A DNA stretch of 64,000 nt from Mesorhizobium loti (GTDB lineage: Bacteria > Pseudomonadota > Alphaproteobacteria > Rhizobiales > Rhizobiaceae), in NCBI RefSeq assembly GCF_003148495.1, contig NZ_QGGH01000005.1, positions 62,001 through 126,000 of the forward strand, given 5' to 3'. Position numbers and translations under genes: made by a program. Numbering within the stretch: position 1 is the stretch's first letter; the number at the start of each line of letters is the position of its first letter. Positions 16,902 through 25,568 of this stretch are shown here, in pieces. The notes under the pieces are model-generated. The model ran no database searches. It saw only the letters and a program-made list of their open reading frames with translations, and was not told the origin of the DNA.

Positions 16902-19457
16902 CTACTCGGCCGCGGCGCGGATGCCCGGCATGTCGGGAAAGGTGCAGATGACGGTCGTGCCCTTGTCCTTGCCGGTTTCGATGCGAACGCTGCCGCCATG
17001 CAGCTCGACAAAGCTCTTGACGATCGACAGACCAAGACCGGCGCCGCGCCGGCGGCCACCATTGGCGCGCGGCTCGAAACGGCGGAACACCGAATCGAGC
17101 AGGTCCGGCGGCATGCCCGGACCGTCGTCATGAACCGAGAATTCGACCCCGTCCGCCAGATGGCGGCAAGTGAGCCGGATGGTGCTGGCTTCCGGCGCAT
17201 AGTTAGCGGCGTTGCTGAGCAGGTTGTAGAGGATCTGGCGGACGCGGATCTCATCGCCGTGAAACGTCTTCGGTGCGGCAGCGGCGTCGACCTCGAGCCT
17301 GATCGAATGCTCTTCCAGCCGGTCGGCCACCAGTTCGGCCGCGGCCGCGATGGTGCGATCGACGTGCACCTCGGAAATGTCGAGCTGCATGATACCGGCG
17401 TCCACCGTCGCCAGGTCGAGGATGTCGTTGACGATGGTGAGCAGGACCGAAGAGGACGAGCTGACATGCTCGACATATTCACGCTGCTTCTGCGTCAGCG
17501 GACCGGTCGTGGGCTGCGACAGCAATTCGGTGAAGCCGATGATGTTGGTCAGCGGCGAGCGCAATTCGTAGGAGACGTGCTGGACGAATTCGTTCTTGAG
17601 CTGATCGGATTTTTGCAGCGCCTCGTTCTTGTCCTTCAGCGCCCGTTCGACATTGACGCTGTCGGTGACGTCGACAAAGGTCATCATCACTTGCCCATTG
17701 GGTAGCGGGATGATGGCGTAGCTCAGCACATTTCCGTTGTTGAGCTCGGTCTGGCCGTGGCGGTCGCGGCGCTCGTCGTCGAAGCCGGTGATGGCGGCAA
17801 CGAAGCCTGGCCAGGGACTATCCACCGCCTGCCGGTCGCAAAGGTCGCGGATCGTGGACACATGGACGTTGGGCTTGGCCGCCTCGCCGCTCAACCCCCA
17901 GAGCGTGGCGAAGGCGGGATTCGACAGCCGGAGCCTGCCGTCGGGGCCGAACACCGCCACGCCTTCGGCAAGATTGTCGAGCGTCTCGCCCTGGACCCGC
18001 ACCGCTGTCTGGTAGCGGCTCTCGAGGTCCATCTTCTCGGTCAGGTTCTCGAACACCCAGGTCACGCCGCCCTTGGGCTGCGGGTTGGCGACGACGCGGA
18101 TGGTCTTGCCGTCCGGCAAATGCCACCAATGTTCCTGCGACTCGACTGCGCGATAGGCGCCGAGCAGGCCTTCCTTCCAGCGGCGCCATTCAGGTTGCTC
18201 GGCGATCTTGCCATCGCTGCGCAGCCGGTCGAGTAGCAAGGCATTGTCGGGAGCGCTGTGCAGGAAGCCTGCGTCGAGACCCCATAGTTTCTGGAAGGCC
18301 TGGTTGAAGAACCGCAGCTTCTCGTCGGTGTCGAAAATGGCGACCGCCGTGTTGAGCTGGTCGAGCGTGTCGGCGTGGCTCCTGACGGTCCGTTCGTATT
18401 CGCCGCGAACCGCCTCGATGGCGCTGGTGTCGCAGGCAAGGCCGGCCGAGCCATCGCTGCCGGCGAAATCGGTGACCGCAAACACACGGCGGTCACCTCC
18501 GATCACGGTGGAAAGCGACTGCTCGAAAACCGGATGCGTCTTGTGCTGGGCGGCGATCGCATCGCGTGCCTGGCCGCCGAGGAATTCTTTCGCCTCCCGA
18601 ACCGCGGCTTCGGCATTTTCAGCTTCGACCCCATCGGCATAGGCCCGGTTGACCCACTTCAGCCGCCCATCCTCACTGCGAAGCCATGCCGGCATATTCA
18701 GCGCGTCGAGGAAGCCGATCATCGTGTCGTGGTCGGCGGCCAGCCGCTGGTTCTCGATCTTCAGCCTTGCCTGGCTGCGCTGCGTCTCCGAGAGCGAGAC
18801 GAAACGCACGAGCACATGCGCCGCGCTCTTGCGGCCATGCACTTCGAGCGGCGCGCCGGCCTGCGATTCGATGACGAGGTCGAAGGGTTTCGCCTTCTCG
18901 CGCAATCCCGCAACGGCATGTTCAAGTGCTGCCGCCGAACGCGGCATCAGCCAGCGGCCGAAAGCGAGGAAAGCGGCCCGGTCCTCCGGAGCGCCGCTTT
19001 CGACAGGCAATGTGCCGATGAGTTCGGGCTTCTTGTTTTCCGCGGCCCAGACGACCACGCGCTGGTCGCGCAGATTGAGCAGCGCCTCCGAGCGGCGGAG
19101 CGCCGCGTTGATGTCGGCGAGGCGGCTCCTGAGTTCGATATTCTCGGTCGAGGTGCGGGCTCTTTCGCGGATGAGAACGATGGCCGACAGAAGTGCGGCA
19201 CCCGTGACGCCGACAAACACGGCAAGCTGCATGACCTCGACGGTGCTCACCGAAAATCCGGCGACCGCGGCAGCAGCGGTTTCGGCATGCGCGGCAGCAC
19301 CAGCCAAGGGACCGGCCAGCGCGGAGGTGGCAAGGAAGATTGACGCGCGGGCGCGCCACGACAGGCTTCCGCTTTGCAAAGCGGAGCTGGTGATCCCCGA
19401 ATCGTCATGGCCGCCGGAAACGGCCCGTCCCGCTCTGTGCGGGTGTTGCCCCGGCAT
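16902..19457 (-). CDS. divL: DivL-like PAS-domain kinase with Tyr at the phosphoacceptor site
   Basis: In Caulobacter DivL is an atypical kinase that binds phosphorylated DivK and controls CckA and thus the CtrA cell-cycle pathway. This 851-residue protein has one or two N-terminal membrane segments (about residues 35-100), several PAS-like domains, and a HisKA/HATPase unit. The dimerisation helix reads VSYELRSPLTN: Tyr630 replaces the usual phosphoacceptor His, the DivL hallmark. The ATP-binding motifs NLLSNAANYA, DDGPGM and GAGLGLSIV are intact. I chose the ATG at 19457 because GAGAGGA lies seven bases upstream; a GTG at 19505 is possible. Confidence 0.88.
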   Translation of the reverse strand: MPGQHPHRAGRAVSGGHDDSGITSSALQSGSLSWRARASIFLATSALAGPLAGAAAHAETAAAAVAGFSVSTVEVMQLAVFVGVTGAALLSAIVLIRERARTSTENIELRSRLADINAALRRSEALLNLRDQRVVVWAAENKKPELIGTLPVESGAPEDRAAFLAFGRWLMPRSAAALEHAVAGLREKAKPFDLVIESQAGAPLEVHGRKSAAHVLVRFVSLSETQRSQARLKIENQRLAADHDTMIGFLDALNMPAWLRSEDGRLKWVNRAYADGVEAENAEAAVREAKEFLGGQARDAIAAQHKTHPVFEQSLSTVIGGDRRVFAVTDFAGSDGSAGLACDTSAIEAVRGEYERTVRSHADTLDQLNTAVAIFDTDEKLRFFNQAFQKLWGLDAGFLHSAPDNALLLDRLRSDGKIAEQPEWRRWKEGLLGAYRAVESQEHWWHLPDGKTIRVVANPQPKGGVTWVFENLTEKMDLESRYQTAVRVQGETLDNLAEGVAVFGPDGRLRLSNPAFATLWGLSGEAAKPNVHVSTIRDLCDRQAVDSPWPGFVAAITGFDDERRDRHGQTELNNGNVLSYAIIPLPNGQVMMTFVDVTDSVNVERALKDKNEALQKSDQLKNEFVQHVSYELRSPLTNIIGFTELLSQPTTGPLTQKQREYVEHVSSSSSVLLTIVNDILDLATVDAGIMQLDISEVHVDRTIAAAAELVADRLEEHSIRLEVDAAAAPKTFHGDEIRVRQILYNLLSNAANYAPEASTIRLTCRHLADGVEFSVHDDGPGMPPDLLDSVFRRFEPRANGGRRRGAGLGLSIVKSFVELHGGSVRIETGKDKGTTVICTFPDMPGIRAAAE

Positions 19458-19590
19458 GTCTTGGTCCTCTCCGCCGCCTGAATGCAAGACCGCCCTGATG
19501 CGCACCTCTCTTGAGCCCTCTCGGGATGGAAGCGTCGCGAATCACCTGACAATAACCCCTCGCCGAATCGCCGTGAAGGCGATTGCGCGC

Positions 19591-19625
19591 AAAAATAAAG
19601 CCGGGCGAAAAGTCAATCGCCCGGC
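19591..19625 (-). terminator. Intrinsic terminator of ahcY
   Basis: A nine-base perfect stem GCCGGGCGA / TCGCCCGGC with an eight-base loop is followed on the minus strand by TTTATTTTT. It lies 30 bases after the ahcY stop and separates ahcY from divL. Confidence 0.92.
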
Positions 19626-19655
19626 CTCAATATCTGGTAGTAATTTTAGCTTTGG

Positions 19656-21056
19656 TTAATAGCGGTAGTGTTCCGGCTTGAACGGGCCCTGCGGCGTGAC
19701 GCCGATATAGGCGGCCTGCTCACCCGACAATTCGGTCAGGCGGGCGCCGAGCTTGTCGAGATGCAGGCGTGCGACCTTTTCGTCGAGATGCTTGGGCAGC
19801 ACATAGACCTGATTCTCGTACTGGCCGGGCTTGGTGTACAGCTCGATCTGGGCCAGCACCTGGTTGGTGAAGGATGCCGACATCACGAAGCTCGGGTGGC
19901 CGGTGGCGTTGCCGAGATTGAGCAGCCGGCCTTCCGACAAAAGGATCATCCGCTTGCCGTCCGGGAAGGTGATCATGTCGACCTGCGGCTTGACGTTGGT
20001 CCATTTCAGGTTGCGCAGCGACGCCACCTGGATCTCGTTGTCGAAGTGGCCGATGTTGCCGACGATCACCATGTCCTTCATCGAACGCATATGGTCAAGA
20101 GTGACGACATCCTTGTTGCCGGTGGTGGTGATGACGATGTCGGCGGTGGGTGCCGCATCTTCCAGCGTGACGACCTCAAAACCGTCCATGGCCGCCTGCA
20201 GGGCGCAGATCGGATCGACCTCGGTGACCTTGACGCGGGCGCCGGCGCCCTTGAGCGAGGCCGACGAGCCCTTGCCGACGTCGCCATAGCCGCAGACGAC
20301 CGCGACCTTGCCGGCCATCATCGTGTCGGTGCCACGGCGGATACCGTCGACCAGCGATTCCTTGCAGCCATATTTGTTGTCGAACTTCGACTTGGTGACC
20401 GAGTCGTTGACGTTGATGGCGGGAAAGGGCAGCAGGCCCTTCTTCTGCAGCTGGTAGAGCCGGTTGACGCCGGTGGTCGTCTCTTCGGTGACGCCGCGGA
20501 TCGCCGCCTTCTGCTTGGTAAAGAAGCCGGGCGAAGCCTTCAGGCGCTTCTTGACCTGGGCGTAGAAGTATTCCTCTTCCTCGCTCTGCGGGTTGGACAG
20601 CACGTCCTCGCCAGCCTCGGCGCGGGCGCCGATCAGGATGTACATGGTGGCGTCGCCACCATCATCGAGGATCATGTTGGAGAGGCCGCCGTCGGCCCAC
20701 TGGAAGATCTTGTCGGTGTAGTCCCAATACTCCTCGAGCGACTCGCCCTTGACGGCGAACACCGGGATGCCGGCTTCGGCGATGGCCGCGGCCGCGTGAT
20801 CCTGGGTCGAGAAGATGTTGCAGGAGGCCCAGCGGATATCGGCGCCGAGCGCCTTCAGCGTCTCGATCAGCACCGCCGTCTGGATCGTCATGTGCAGCGA
20901 GCCGGTGATGCGCGCGCCCTTGAGCGGCTTCTTGGCACCGAATTCCTCACGGCAGGCCATAAGGCCCGGCATTTCGGTTTCGGCGATATCGAGTTCCTTG
21001 CGGCCCCAGCCGGCAAGCGAGATGTCGGCGACCACATAGTCCTTGCTACCCGTCAT
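19656..21056 (-). CDS. ahcY: Adenosylhomocysteinase
   Basis: AhcY hydrolyses S-adenosylhomocysteine to adenosine and homocysteine, removing the product inhibitor of methyltransferases. The 466-residue protein has the NAD-binding motif VVCGYGDVGKGSS, the substrate region SCNIFSTQDHAAAA and the conserved C-terminus GPFKPEHYRY. The length is normal for the bacterial form with the internal insertion. A terminator follows and a palindrome resembling an ArsR-family SahR site lies 125 bases upstream. Confidence 0.98.
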   Translation of the reverse strand: MTGSKDYVVADISLAGWGRKELDIAETEMPGLMACREEFGAKKPLKGARITGSLHMTIQTAVLIETLKALGADIRWASCNIFSTQDHAAAAIAEAGIPVFAVKGESLEEYWDYTDKIFQWADGGLSNMILDDGGDATMYILIGARAEAGEDVLSNPQSEEEEYFYAQVKKRLKASPGFFTKQKAAIRGVTEETTTGVNRLYQLQKKGLLPFPAINVNDSVTKSKFDNKYGCKESLVDGIRRGTDTMMAGKVAVVCGYGDVGKGSSASLKGAGARVKVTEVDPICALQAAMDGFEVVTLEDAAPTADIVITTTGNKDVVTLDHMRSMKDMVIVGNIGHFDNEIQVASLRNLKWTNVKPQVDMITFPDGKRMILLSEGRLLNLGNATGHPSFVMSASFTNQVLAQIELYTKPGQYENQVYVLPKHLDEKVARLHLDKLGARLTELSGEQAAYIGVTPQGPFKPEHYRY

Positions 21057-21177
21057 GGCAGTGCTCCGATGCGAATGTTGTGCTGCGAATTGGTTGCGGA
21101 TGCGCCCGCGCCGGTCGGCGCGTCAAAGGGCGCGAATAGGCGGCCTGACTAGCAGATCAAGGCGAAGACGACAATGG

Positions 21178-21199
21178 GATATAAAGAAATCTTTATCCC
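21178..21199. promoter_or_regulatory. Candidate SahR-type operator upstream of ahcY
   Basis: A perfect inverted repeat ATAAAGA-AA-TCTTTAT (21181-21196) lies between HPr and ahcY, flanked by GGGAT on the left and CCC on the right. SahR, an ArsR-family repressor of methionine-cycle genes in Proteobacteria, is known to use ATAAAG/CTTTAT-type palindromes. The position, about 125 bases before the ahcY ATG, suits a promoter operator. The regulator itself is not in this window. Confidence 0.55.
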
Positions 21200-21200
21200 T

Positions 21201-21219
21201 GCATGTCTCTCGGACATGC
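21201..21219. other. Short perfect hairpin between HPr and ahcY
   Basis: GCATGTC-TCTCG-GACATGC is a seven-base perfect stem 18 bases past the HPr stop on the minus strand. No T run follows, so it is not a strong intrinsic terminator; it may protect the 3' end of the upstream mRNA. Confidence 0.5.
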
Positions 21220-21236
21220 ATTCGCGGTGTACGGGT

Positions 21237-21548
21237 TCAGCTTTCCTCGCCGAAGCGGGATGCCACCAACTGTTCCAGCGCGTCGATGACCTGCCGGGCC
21301 TCCGGCCCGCTGGCGGTGACGCGGATCGAGTAGCCGGGGCTTGCCGCCAGCATCATCAGGCCCATGATCGAGGTGCCGCCGACCTTGACGCCGTCCTTCT
21401 CGACATGCACCGAGGCGTCGAAGCCGCTGGCCAGCTGGACGAACTTCGCCGAGGCGCGCGCGTGCAGGCCGCGCTGGTTGATGATGGGAAAGTCCCTAGT
21501 GATCGGATCCTTGGCGATGTGGTCTTTTTCCGGGGACAGCGCGTTCAT
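21237..21548 (-). CDS. HPr-family phosphocarrier of a regulatory PTS
   Basis: A 103-residue HPr with an N-terminal extension. The phosphorylation histidine is in NQRGLHARAS (His29), and the HprK target serine region is GGTSIMGLMMLAA (Ser60). It overlaps the EIIA gene by four bases. In alphaproteobacteria HPr, a mannose-type EIIA and HprK sit beside chvG/chvI with no sugar permease, and act as a regulatory phosphorelay rather than for sugar uptake. Confidence 0.93.
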   Translation of the reverse strand: MNALSPEKDHIAKDPITRDFPIINQRGLHARASAKFVQLASGFDASVHVEKDGVKVGGTSIMGLMMLAASPGYSIRVTASGPEARQVIDALEQLVASRFGEES

Positions 21549-21946
21549 TTGCTGCTCAGGAGCTGGCTGGCGACGTTGATGTATTTGCGCCCCGCGGCCT
21601 GGGCCTCGTCGAGGGCCGCCGCCATATTGTCGCCCTTGCGGATCGAGGAGAGCTTGATCAGCATCGGCAGGTTCATGCCGGCGATCACTTCGGTGCGGCC
21701 GGATTCCATCACCGAAATGGCAAGATTGGACGGCGTGCCGCCGAACATGTCGGTCAGCACGATGACGCCCGTCCCGGTGTCGACACGGGCAACCGCGTCG
21801 ACGATGTCGCGGCGACGCTGCTCCATATCGTCGTCGGCGCCAATCGCCACGGTTTCGAAATTGTCTTGTGGCCCGACGACGTGTTCCACGGCATGTCGAA
21901 ACTCGGCGGCCAGTTGACCGTGCGTTACAAGCACGAGTCCGATCAT
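21545..21946 (-). CDS. PTS mannose-type EIIA (regulatory)
   Basis: A 133-residue EIIA of the mannose family with the phosphoacceptor histidine in VLVTHGQLA (His9) and the motif VLTDMFGGTPSNLA. It accepts phosphate from HPr. No EIIB or EIIC gene is in the window, which fits the incomplete regulatory PTS of Rhizobiales. The start is 165 bases from hprK and the stop overlaps HPr (ATGA). Confidence 0.93.
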   Translation of the reverse strand: MIGLVLVTHGQLAAEFRHAVEHVVGPQDNFETVAIGADDDMEQRRRDIVDAVARVDTGTGVIVLTDMFGGTPSNLAISVMESGRTEVIAGMNLPMLIKLSSIRKGDNMAAALDEAQAAGRKYINVASQLLSSK

Positions 21947-22110
21947 TCTTTGGTGGCTCCCGTCATCGCCGCTTCACAGGCGCATTTTATGCTCGCCAGC
22001 CATTCCAGGCGGCGGGAGCGCTATCTTGTCGACGCGCGGCCCGTTGACAAGCCCAAAATTGCGCAGGCCCATGCCATTTTGACGCATTGCAGCAAAAAAG
22101 TCGGGGCGGA

Positions 22111-22572
22111 TCATAGAAAAGGCGCGATCGACAGCCGCGCCATCACGGCGGGCAAGGCCGTGGCGGCGTTACGCTCGGCAAGGTCGATACGCGGCACTGG
22201 GCAGCCCGCGACCGGCTCGCTGATTTCCTCCTGGAAACGGGCCATCTCTGCCTTTGGCACCAGCCTCACATGCAGGTCGATCACTCCGCCCGGCTCGAAC
22301 GGCAGCGGGCGCGGCATGAATCCAGGCACCTCGGCGAGACCGGCGATGGTCGCCGGCACGCGACAGACCAGTCGGCCGGAGCGGGCCGAGGCAAGCAGCC
22401 TGTCGTCGCCGATCAGCCGCGAGAATAGCCCGCGCGCGCGGCAATGGTCCAGGAGTGTCAGCGCCAGCGTCGTCTTGCCGGCGCCGGACGGCCCGGTGAT
22501 AAGGACGCCACGCTCGCCGATCAGGATCGCGGTTCCGTGAATGTTTTCAGGCTGCGCAACTGGATCATGCAC
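22111..22572 (-). CDS. hprK: Short HPr kinase/phosphorylase
   Basis: This 153-residue protein corresponds to the C-terminal catalytic domain of HprK, which phosphorylates HPr on serine. The P-loop GPSGAGKT is at residues 27-34, followed by LIGDDRLLA (catalytic Asp region). The N-terminal domain of Firmicutes HprK (about 130 residues) is absent, as usual in alphaproteobacteria. It lies downstream of chvG, separated by two palindromic repeats. The 3' side runs into about 160 bases without a gene before EIIA. Confidence 0.92.
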   Translation of the reverse strand: MHDPVAQPENIHGTAILIGERGVLITGPSGAGKTTLALTLLDHCRARGLFSRLIGDDRLLASARSGRLVCRVPATIAGLAEVPGFMPRPLPFEPGGVIDLHVRLVPKAEMARFQEEISEPVAGCPVPRIDLAERNAATALPAVMARLSIAPFL

Positions 22573-22601
22573 GATCTTGCCCGATCATGTTTTTGGATGA
22601 A

Positions 22602-22667
22602 GCATGATCTCTGGACGAACGGAACCGTTCGTCCGAGAAAATCGGTTTCCACTTCTCGGAATCATGC
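22602..22667 (+). repeat. Palindromic intergenic repeat, long copy 2
   Basis: Outer arms GCATGATC / GAATCATGC enclose a nested palindrome GGACGAACG...CGTTCGTCC (22613-22634) and then the family core ATCGGTTTCCACTT with CGAGAA / TTCTCG arms. It lies between hprK and chvG. The core orientation is the same as in the other copies. Confidence 0.85.
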
Positions 22668-22679
22668 CTGTTGGATGGA

Positions 22680-22724
22680 GCATGATCTTGTCCGAGAACC
22701 GGTTCCCACTTCTCGGAATCATGC
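22680..22724 (+). repeat. Palindromic intergenic repeat, short copy 3
   Basis: Outer arms GCATGAT / ATCATGC and inner arms CCGAGAA / TTCTCGG surround CCGGTTCCCAC. Its right arm overlaps the 3' end of chvG: the chvG stop codon (22719-22721, minus strand) is inside the arm. It follows copy 2 after only 12 bases, giving a tandem pair. Confidence 0.85.
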
Positions 22725-24503
22725 TTCGGCCGGCAATGTCACGACAAACCGTGCGCCCTTGATCTCGCCGGGTTTGGTGCCGGGGATGTTCTCGGCGGTC
22801 AACGTGCCGCCATGGGCCTCGACGATCTGCCTGGATATCGACAGGCCAAGGCCCGAATTCTGCCCGAACGCCTCGCCGGCCGGCCGGTCGGTGTAGAAGC
22901 GTTCGAAGATGCGGTCAATGTTGTCGGCGCGGATGCCGGGACCATTGTCGTCGATGGTGACGATGTTGAACTTGCCGGCGCGCGCCAGCGACAGGGTGAT
23001 GTGGCCATGGTCCTCGGGAACGAAGGAACGGGCGTTCTCGATCAGGTTGGTGATGACCTGGCCGATGCGCAGATCATGCCCGACGACGACATAGCCTTTG
23101 ACGCCCTGCGGCAGTTTGGCGACCTTGAACTCGATTTCGACCGCCTTCTTGTTGCGCGTTGCCTCACGCGAAACGGCGACCAGATCGGTGATGAATTTCT
23201 TCAAATCGACCGTCCCGGCATCCTCGCGCGCCAGTTCGGCGTCCAAGCGTGAGGCGTCGGAAATATCGGTAATGAGCCGATCCAGCCGCCTGACATCGTG
23301 CTGGATGATGTCCATCAGCCGGCCGCGCGAATCGTCGTTCTTGGCCAGCGGCAAGGTCTCCACCGCGCTGCGCAGCGATGTCAGCGGGTTCTTCAATTCA
23401 TGCGACACGTCAGCCGCAAAGCTTTCGATCGCCTCGATGCGGGCGTAAAGCGCGTTGGTCATGTCACGTATGGCGATCGACAGATTGCCGATCTCGTCCT
23501 GACGGTCGGAAAAGTCGGGGATTTCCTCACGGCTCTTGACGCCGCGCCGCACGCGCACTGCGGCCGCTGACAGCCGGCGCAGTGGGTTGGCGATGGTGGA
23601 GGCCAGCAGCATCGACAGGATGGCGGTGACCAGCGCCGCGATGCCGAAGACGCGCAGGATGGCCTTGCGTTCGGCGGCGACGATCTTGTCGATGTCGCCG
23701 CCTTCGGTCGACAGCATCAGCACGCCGAGAACGGCGCGGAAGCGCTGGATCGGCACCGCCACGGAAACAATCTGCTCGCCCTGTTCCGAGATGCGCACGA
23801 TGGTCGACGGGCTGCCGGTGAGCGCCTTGACCACTTCCGGGAAAGCGGCGCCATTGCCGCCCGGCTGCTCGTGATAGACCGGCAGCTCAGTGTTGCGGAA
23901 AAAGTCGAAGACGAATTTCTGGATGCGCTCGACCAGATCGGGCTCTTCCTCGTCGACCGGCGGCAGGTCGTAGCGCAGGATCTGGCCGCGCGAATAGAGA
24001 TGGCGTGAATCGAGCAGCAGGTTGGCGTCGCGGTCATAGATGCGAGCACGCGTGCGGGTCGGCGAGATCAGCCTTCTCAGCACCGGCGCGACGCGCTCCG
24101 GGTTGATCGGGAAGTCGAGATTGTCGAGTTGGTCGGAGCCCGGTCCCAGGCTTTCGCCGGCCTGCAGCTCGAGCAGCTTTTCCGGGTCGATGCTGATCGA
24201 ATCCGTCTCGACCGTCGCCGAGGCGGCGATAGCACCGGCGATGATCTCGCCCTGGGTCATCAGGCTTTCGACGCGGGCGTCGATCAGCCCGTCGCGGAAG
24301 GTGTTGAGATAGAGGATGCCGGTCACCAGGACGGCAAGGCCGGCAAGGTTGAGGAAGAGGATACGCCGCGTCAGGCTGGAAAAGATATGATGGCCGAGGA
24401 AGCGGCGCATCGGCACCGTGATCTTCGACACGAAGGACGGCATGATACGCGACGGCCGCCTCGAGGCGCCCGCCGGTCTTGTTCGCTGTGCTTCCACTGC
24501 CAT
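22719..24503 (-). CDS. chvG: Two-component sensor histidine kinase ChvG (BvrS/ExoS type)
   Basis: ChvG senses acid and envelope signals and phosphorylates ChvI, controlling exopolysaccharide, motility and host-association genes. The 594 residues show an N-terminal membrane segment (ILFLNLAGLAVLVTGILYL, about residues 48-66), a large periplasmic domain, a second membrane segment (about 265-290), a HAMP domain, the H box FAADVSHELKNPLTSL, and ATPase motifs NLIENARSF, DDNGPGI and GLGLSISRQIV. It starts 20 bases after chvI, the standard chvI-chvG operon. The last codons lie in a palindromic repeat. Confidence 0.97.
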   Translation of the reverse strand: MAVEAQRTRPAGASRRPSRIMPSFVSKITVPMRRFLGHHIFSSLTRRILFLNLAGLAVLVTGILYLNTFRDGLIDARVESLMTQGEIIAGAIAASATVETDSISIDPEKLLELQAGESLGPGSDQLDNLDFPINPERVAPVLRRLISPTRTRARIYDRDANLLLDSRHLYSRGQILRYDLPPVDEEEPDLVERIQKFVFDFFRNTELPVYHEQPGGNGAAFPEVVKALTGSPSTIVRISEQGEQIVSVAVPIQRFRAVLGVLMLSTEGGDIDKIVAAERKAILRVFGIAALVTAILSMLLASTIANPLRRLSAAAVRVRRGVKSREEIPDFSDRQDEIGNLSIAIRDMTNALYARIEAIESFAADVSHELKNPLTSLRSAVETLPLAKNDDSRGRLMDIIQHDVRRLDRLITDISDASRLDAELAREDAGTVDLKKFITDLVAVSREATRNKKAVEIEFKVAKLPQGVKGYVVVGHDLRIGQVITNLIENARSFVPEDHGHITLSLARAGKFNIVTIDDNGPGIRADNIDRIFERFYTDRPAGEAFGQNSGLGLSISRQIVEAHGGTLTAENIPGTKPGEIKGARFVVTLPAEA

Positions 24504-24523
24504 CGAATAGCAGTCCCTGCTAC

Positions 24524-25225
24524 TTACGCTTCGCGGAACCGGTATCCGACTCCGTAAAGGGTTTCGATCATCTCGAAGTCGTCGTCGACAGCCTTGAACT
24601 TCTTGCGCAGCCGCTTGATGTGACTGTCGATGGTGCGGTCGTCGACATAGACCTGTTCATCATAAGCCGAATCCATCAGCGCATCACGGCTTTTTACGAC
24701 ACCGGGACGCTGCGCCAGCGAATGCAGGATCAGGAATTCGGTGACGGTCAGCGTCACCGGCTCGCCCTTCCAGGTGCAGGTGTGGCGCTCCTGGTCCATG
24801 ACGAGCTGGCCGCGCTCGAGCGAGCGGGCCTGCTGGCTGGGTGTCTTGGCGGCAGCCTCGCGGGCACTGGCCCGGCGCAGCACGGCGCGCACCCGCTCGA
24901 CCAGCAGACGCTGCGAGAACGGTTTGCGGATGAAGTCGTCCGCGCCCATCTTGAGGCCGAACAATTCGTCGATCTCGTCATCCTTGGAGGTCAGGAAGAT
25001 CACCGGAAGGTCGGACTTCTGGCGCATCCGGCGCAGCAGTTCCATGCCGTCCATGCGCGGCATCTTGATGTCGAGGATGGCAAGATTCGGCGGGCGGGCC
25101 GCCAGTCCTTCCAGCGCTGACGCACCATCCGTGTAGGTCTCGACGCGATACCCCTCGGATTCGAGGGCGATCGACACCGATGTCAGAATGTTGCGGTCGT
25201 CATCGACAAGCGCGATTGTTGCCAT
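24524..25225 (-). CDS. chvI: Two-component response regulator ChvI (BvrR type)
   Basis: ChvI is the OmpR-family DNA-binding partner of ChvG. The protein has a receiver domain with the acidic pocket VDDD and phosphoacceptor Asp52 in LAILDIKMPRMDG, the conserved Lys in ADDFIRKPFS, and a C-terminal winged helix ending in GVGYRFREA. I use the ATG at 25225 (MATIALVDDD, 233 residues), which matches the start of homologues and has GGGAG upstream; an ATG at 25243 with AAGGGA is an alternative. It is divergent from pckA. Confidence 0.96.
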   Translation of the reverse strand: MATIALVDDDRNILTSVSIALESEGYRVETYTDGASALEGLAARPPNLAILDIKMPRMDGMELLRRMRQKSDLPVIFLTSKDDEIDELFGLKMGADDFIRKPFSQRLLVERVRAVLRRASAREAAAKTPSQQARSLERGQLVMDQERHTCTWKGEPVTLTVTEFLILHSLAQRPGVVKSRDALMDSAYDEQVYVDDRTIDSHIKRLRKKFKAVDDDFEMIETLYGVGYRFREA

Positions 25226-25568
25226 TTCAAGCGGCTCCCTCATGAGCTGTCCCTTCTTTCGTAGAGAAGGGGCTTTTGCAGGACAAATTAGGTACAAAAT
25301 GTGGCATAGGCCTTGTCCGCTGTCACGCGCGGCATGCCGGCGGCCACAATCCTACCTCGATATGGATTGGACGAACGAACATCGCCAATCCTTTGGGCAA
25401 CCGCGAAACTTTTTGCACATATAAACGATTTAAACAACTTTCAAAATATTTAAATCGATTAATGATTTGATATCATTTGGCTTTTCTGGTTCTGACCATC
25501 TCAGCCTGCGGTGCGGGCATGCCGGAAACGTACCGGCAAAGATGCGGCAAATCCAAGAAGGGACACCC
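25226..25568. promoter_or_regulatory. Divergent chvI / pckA promoter region
   Basis: These 340 bases hold no convincing gene. The stretch 25420-25490 is strongly AT-rich for this genome (for example ATTTAAATCGATTAATGATT near 25448), and contains overlapping short palindromes such as ATTTAAAT and ATCGAT. It must contain the promoters of both chvI and pckA. I cannot assign specific binding sites. Confidence 0.6.

Noticed and set aside
21057..21236. A SAM or SAH riboswitch upstream of ahcY
   Set aside because: No pseudoknot or conserved core could be traced; the palindrome fits a protein operator better.
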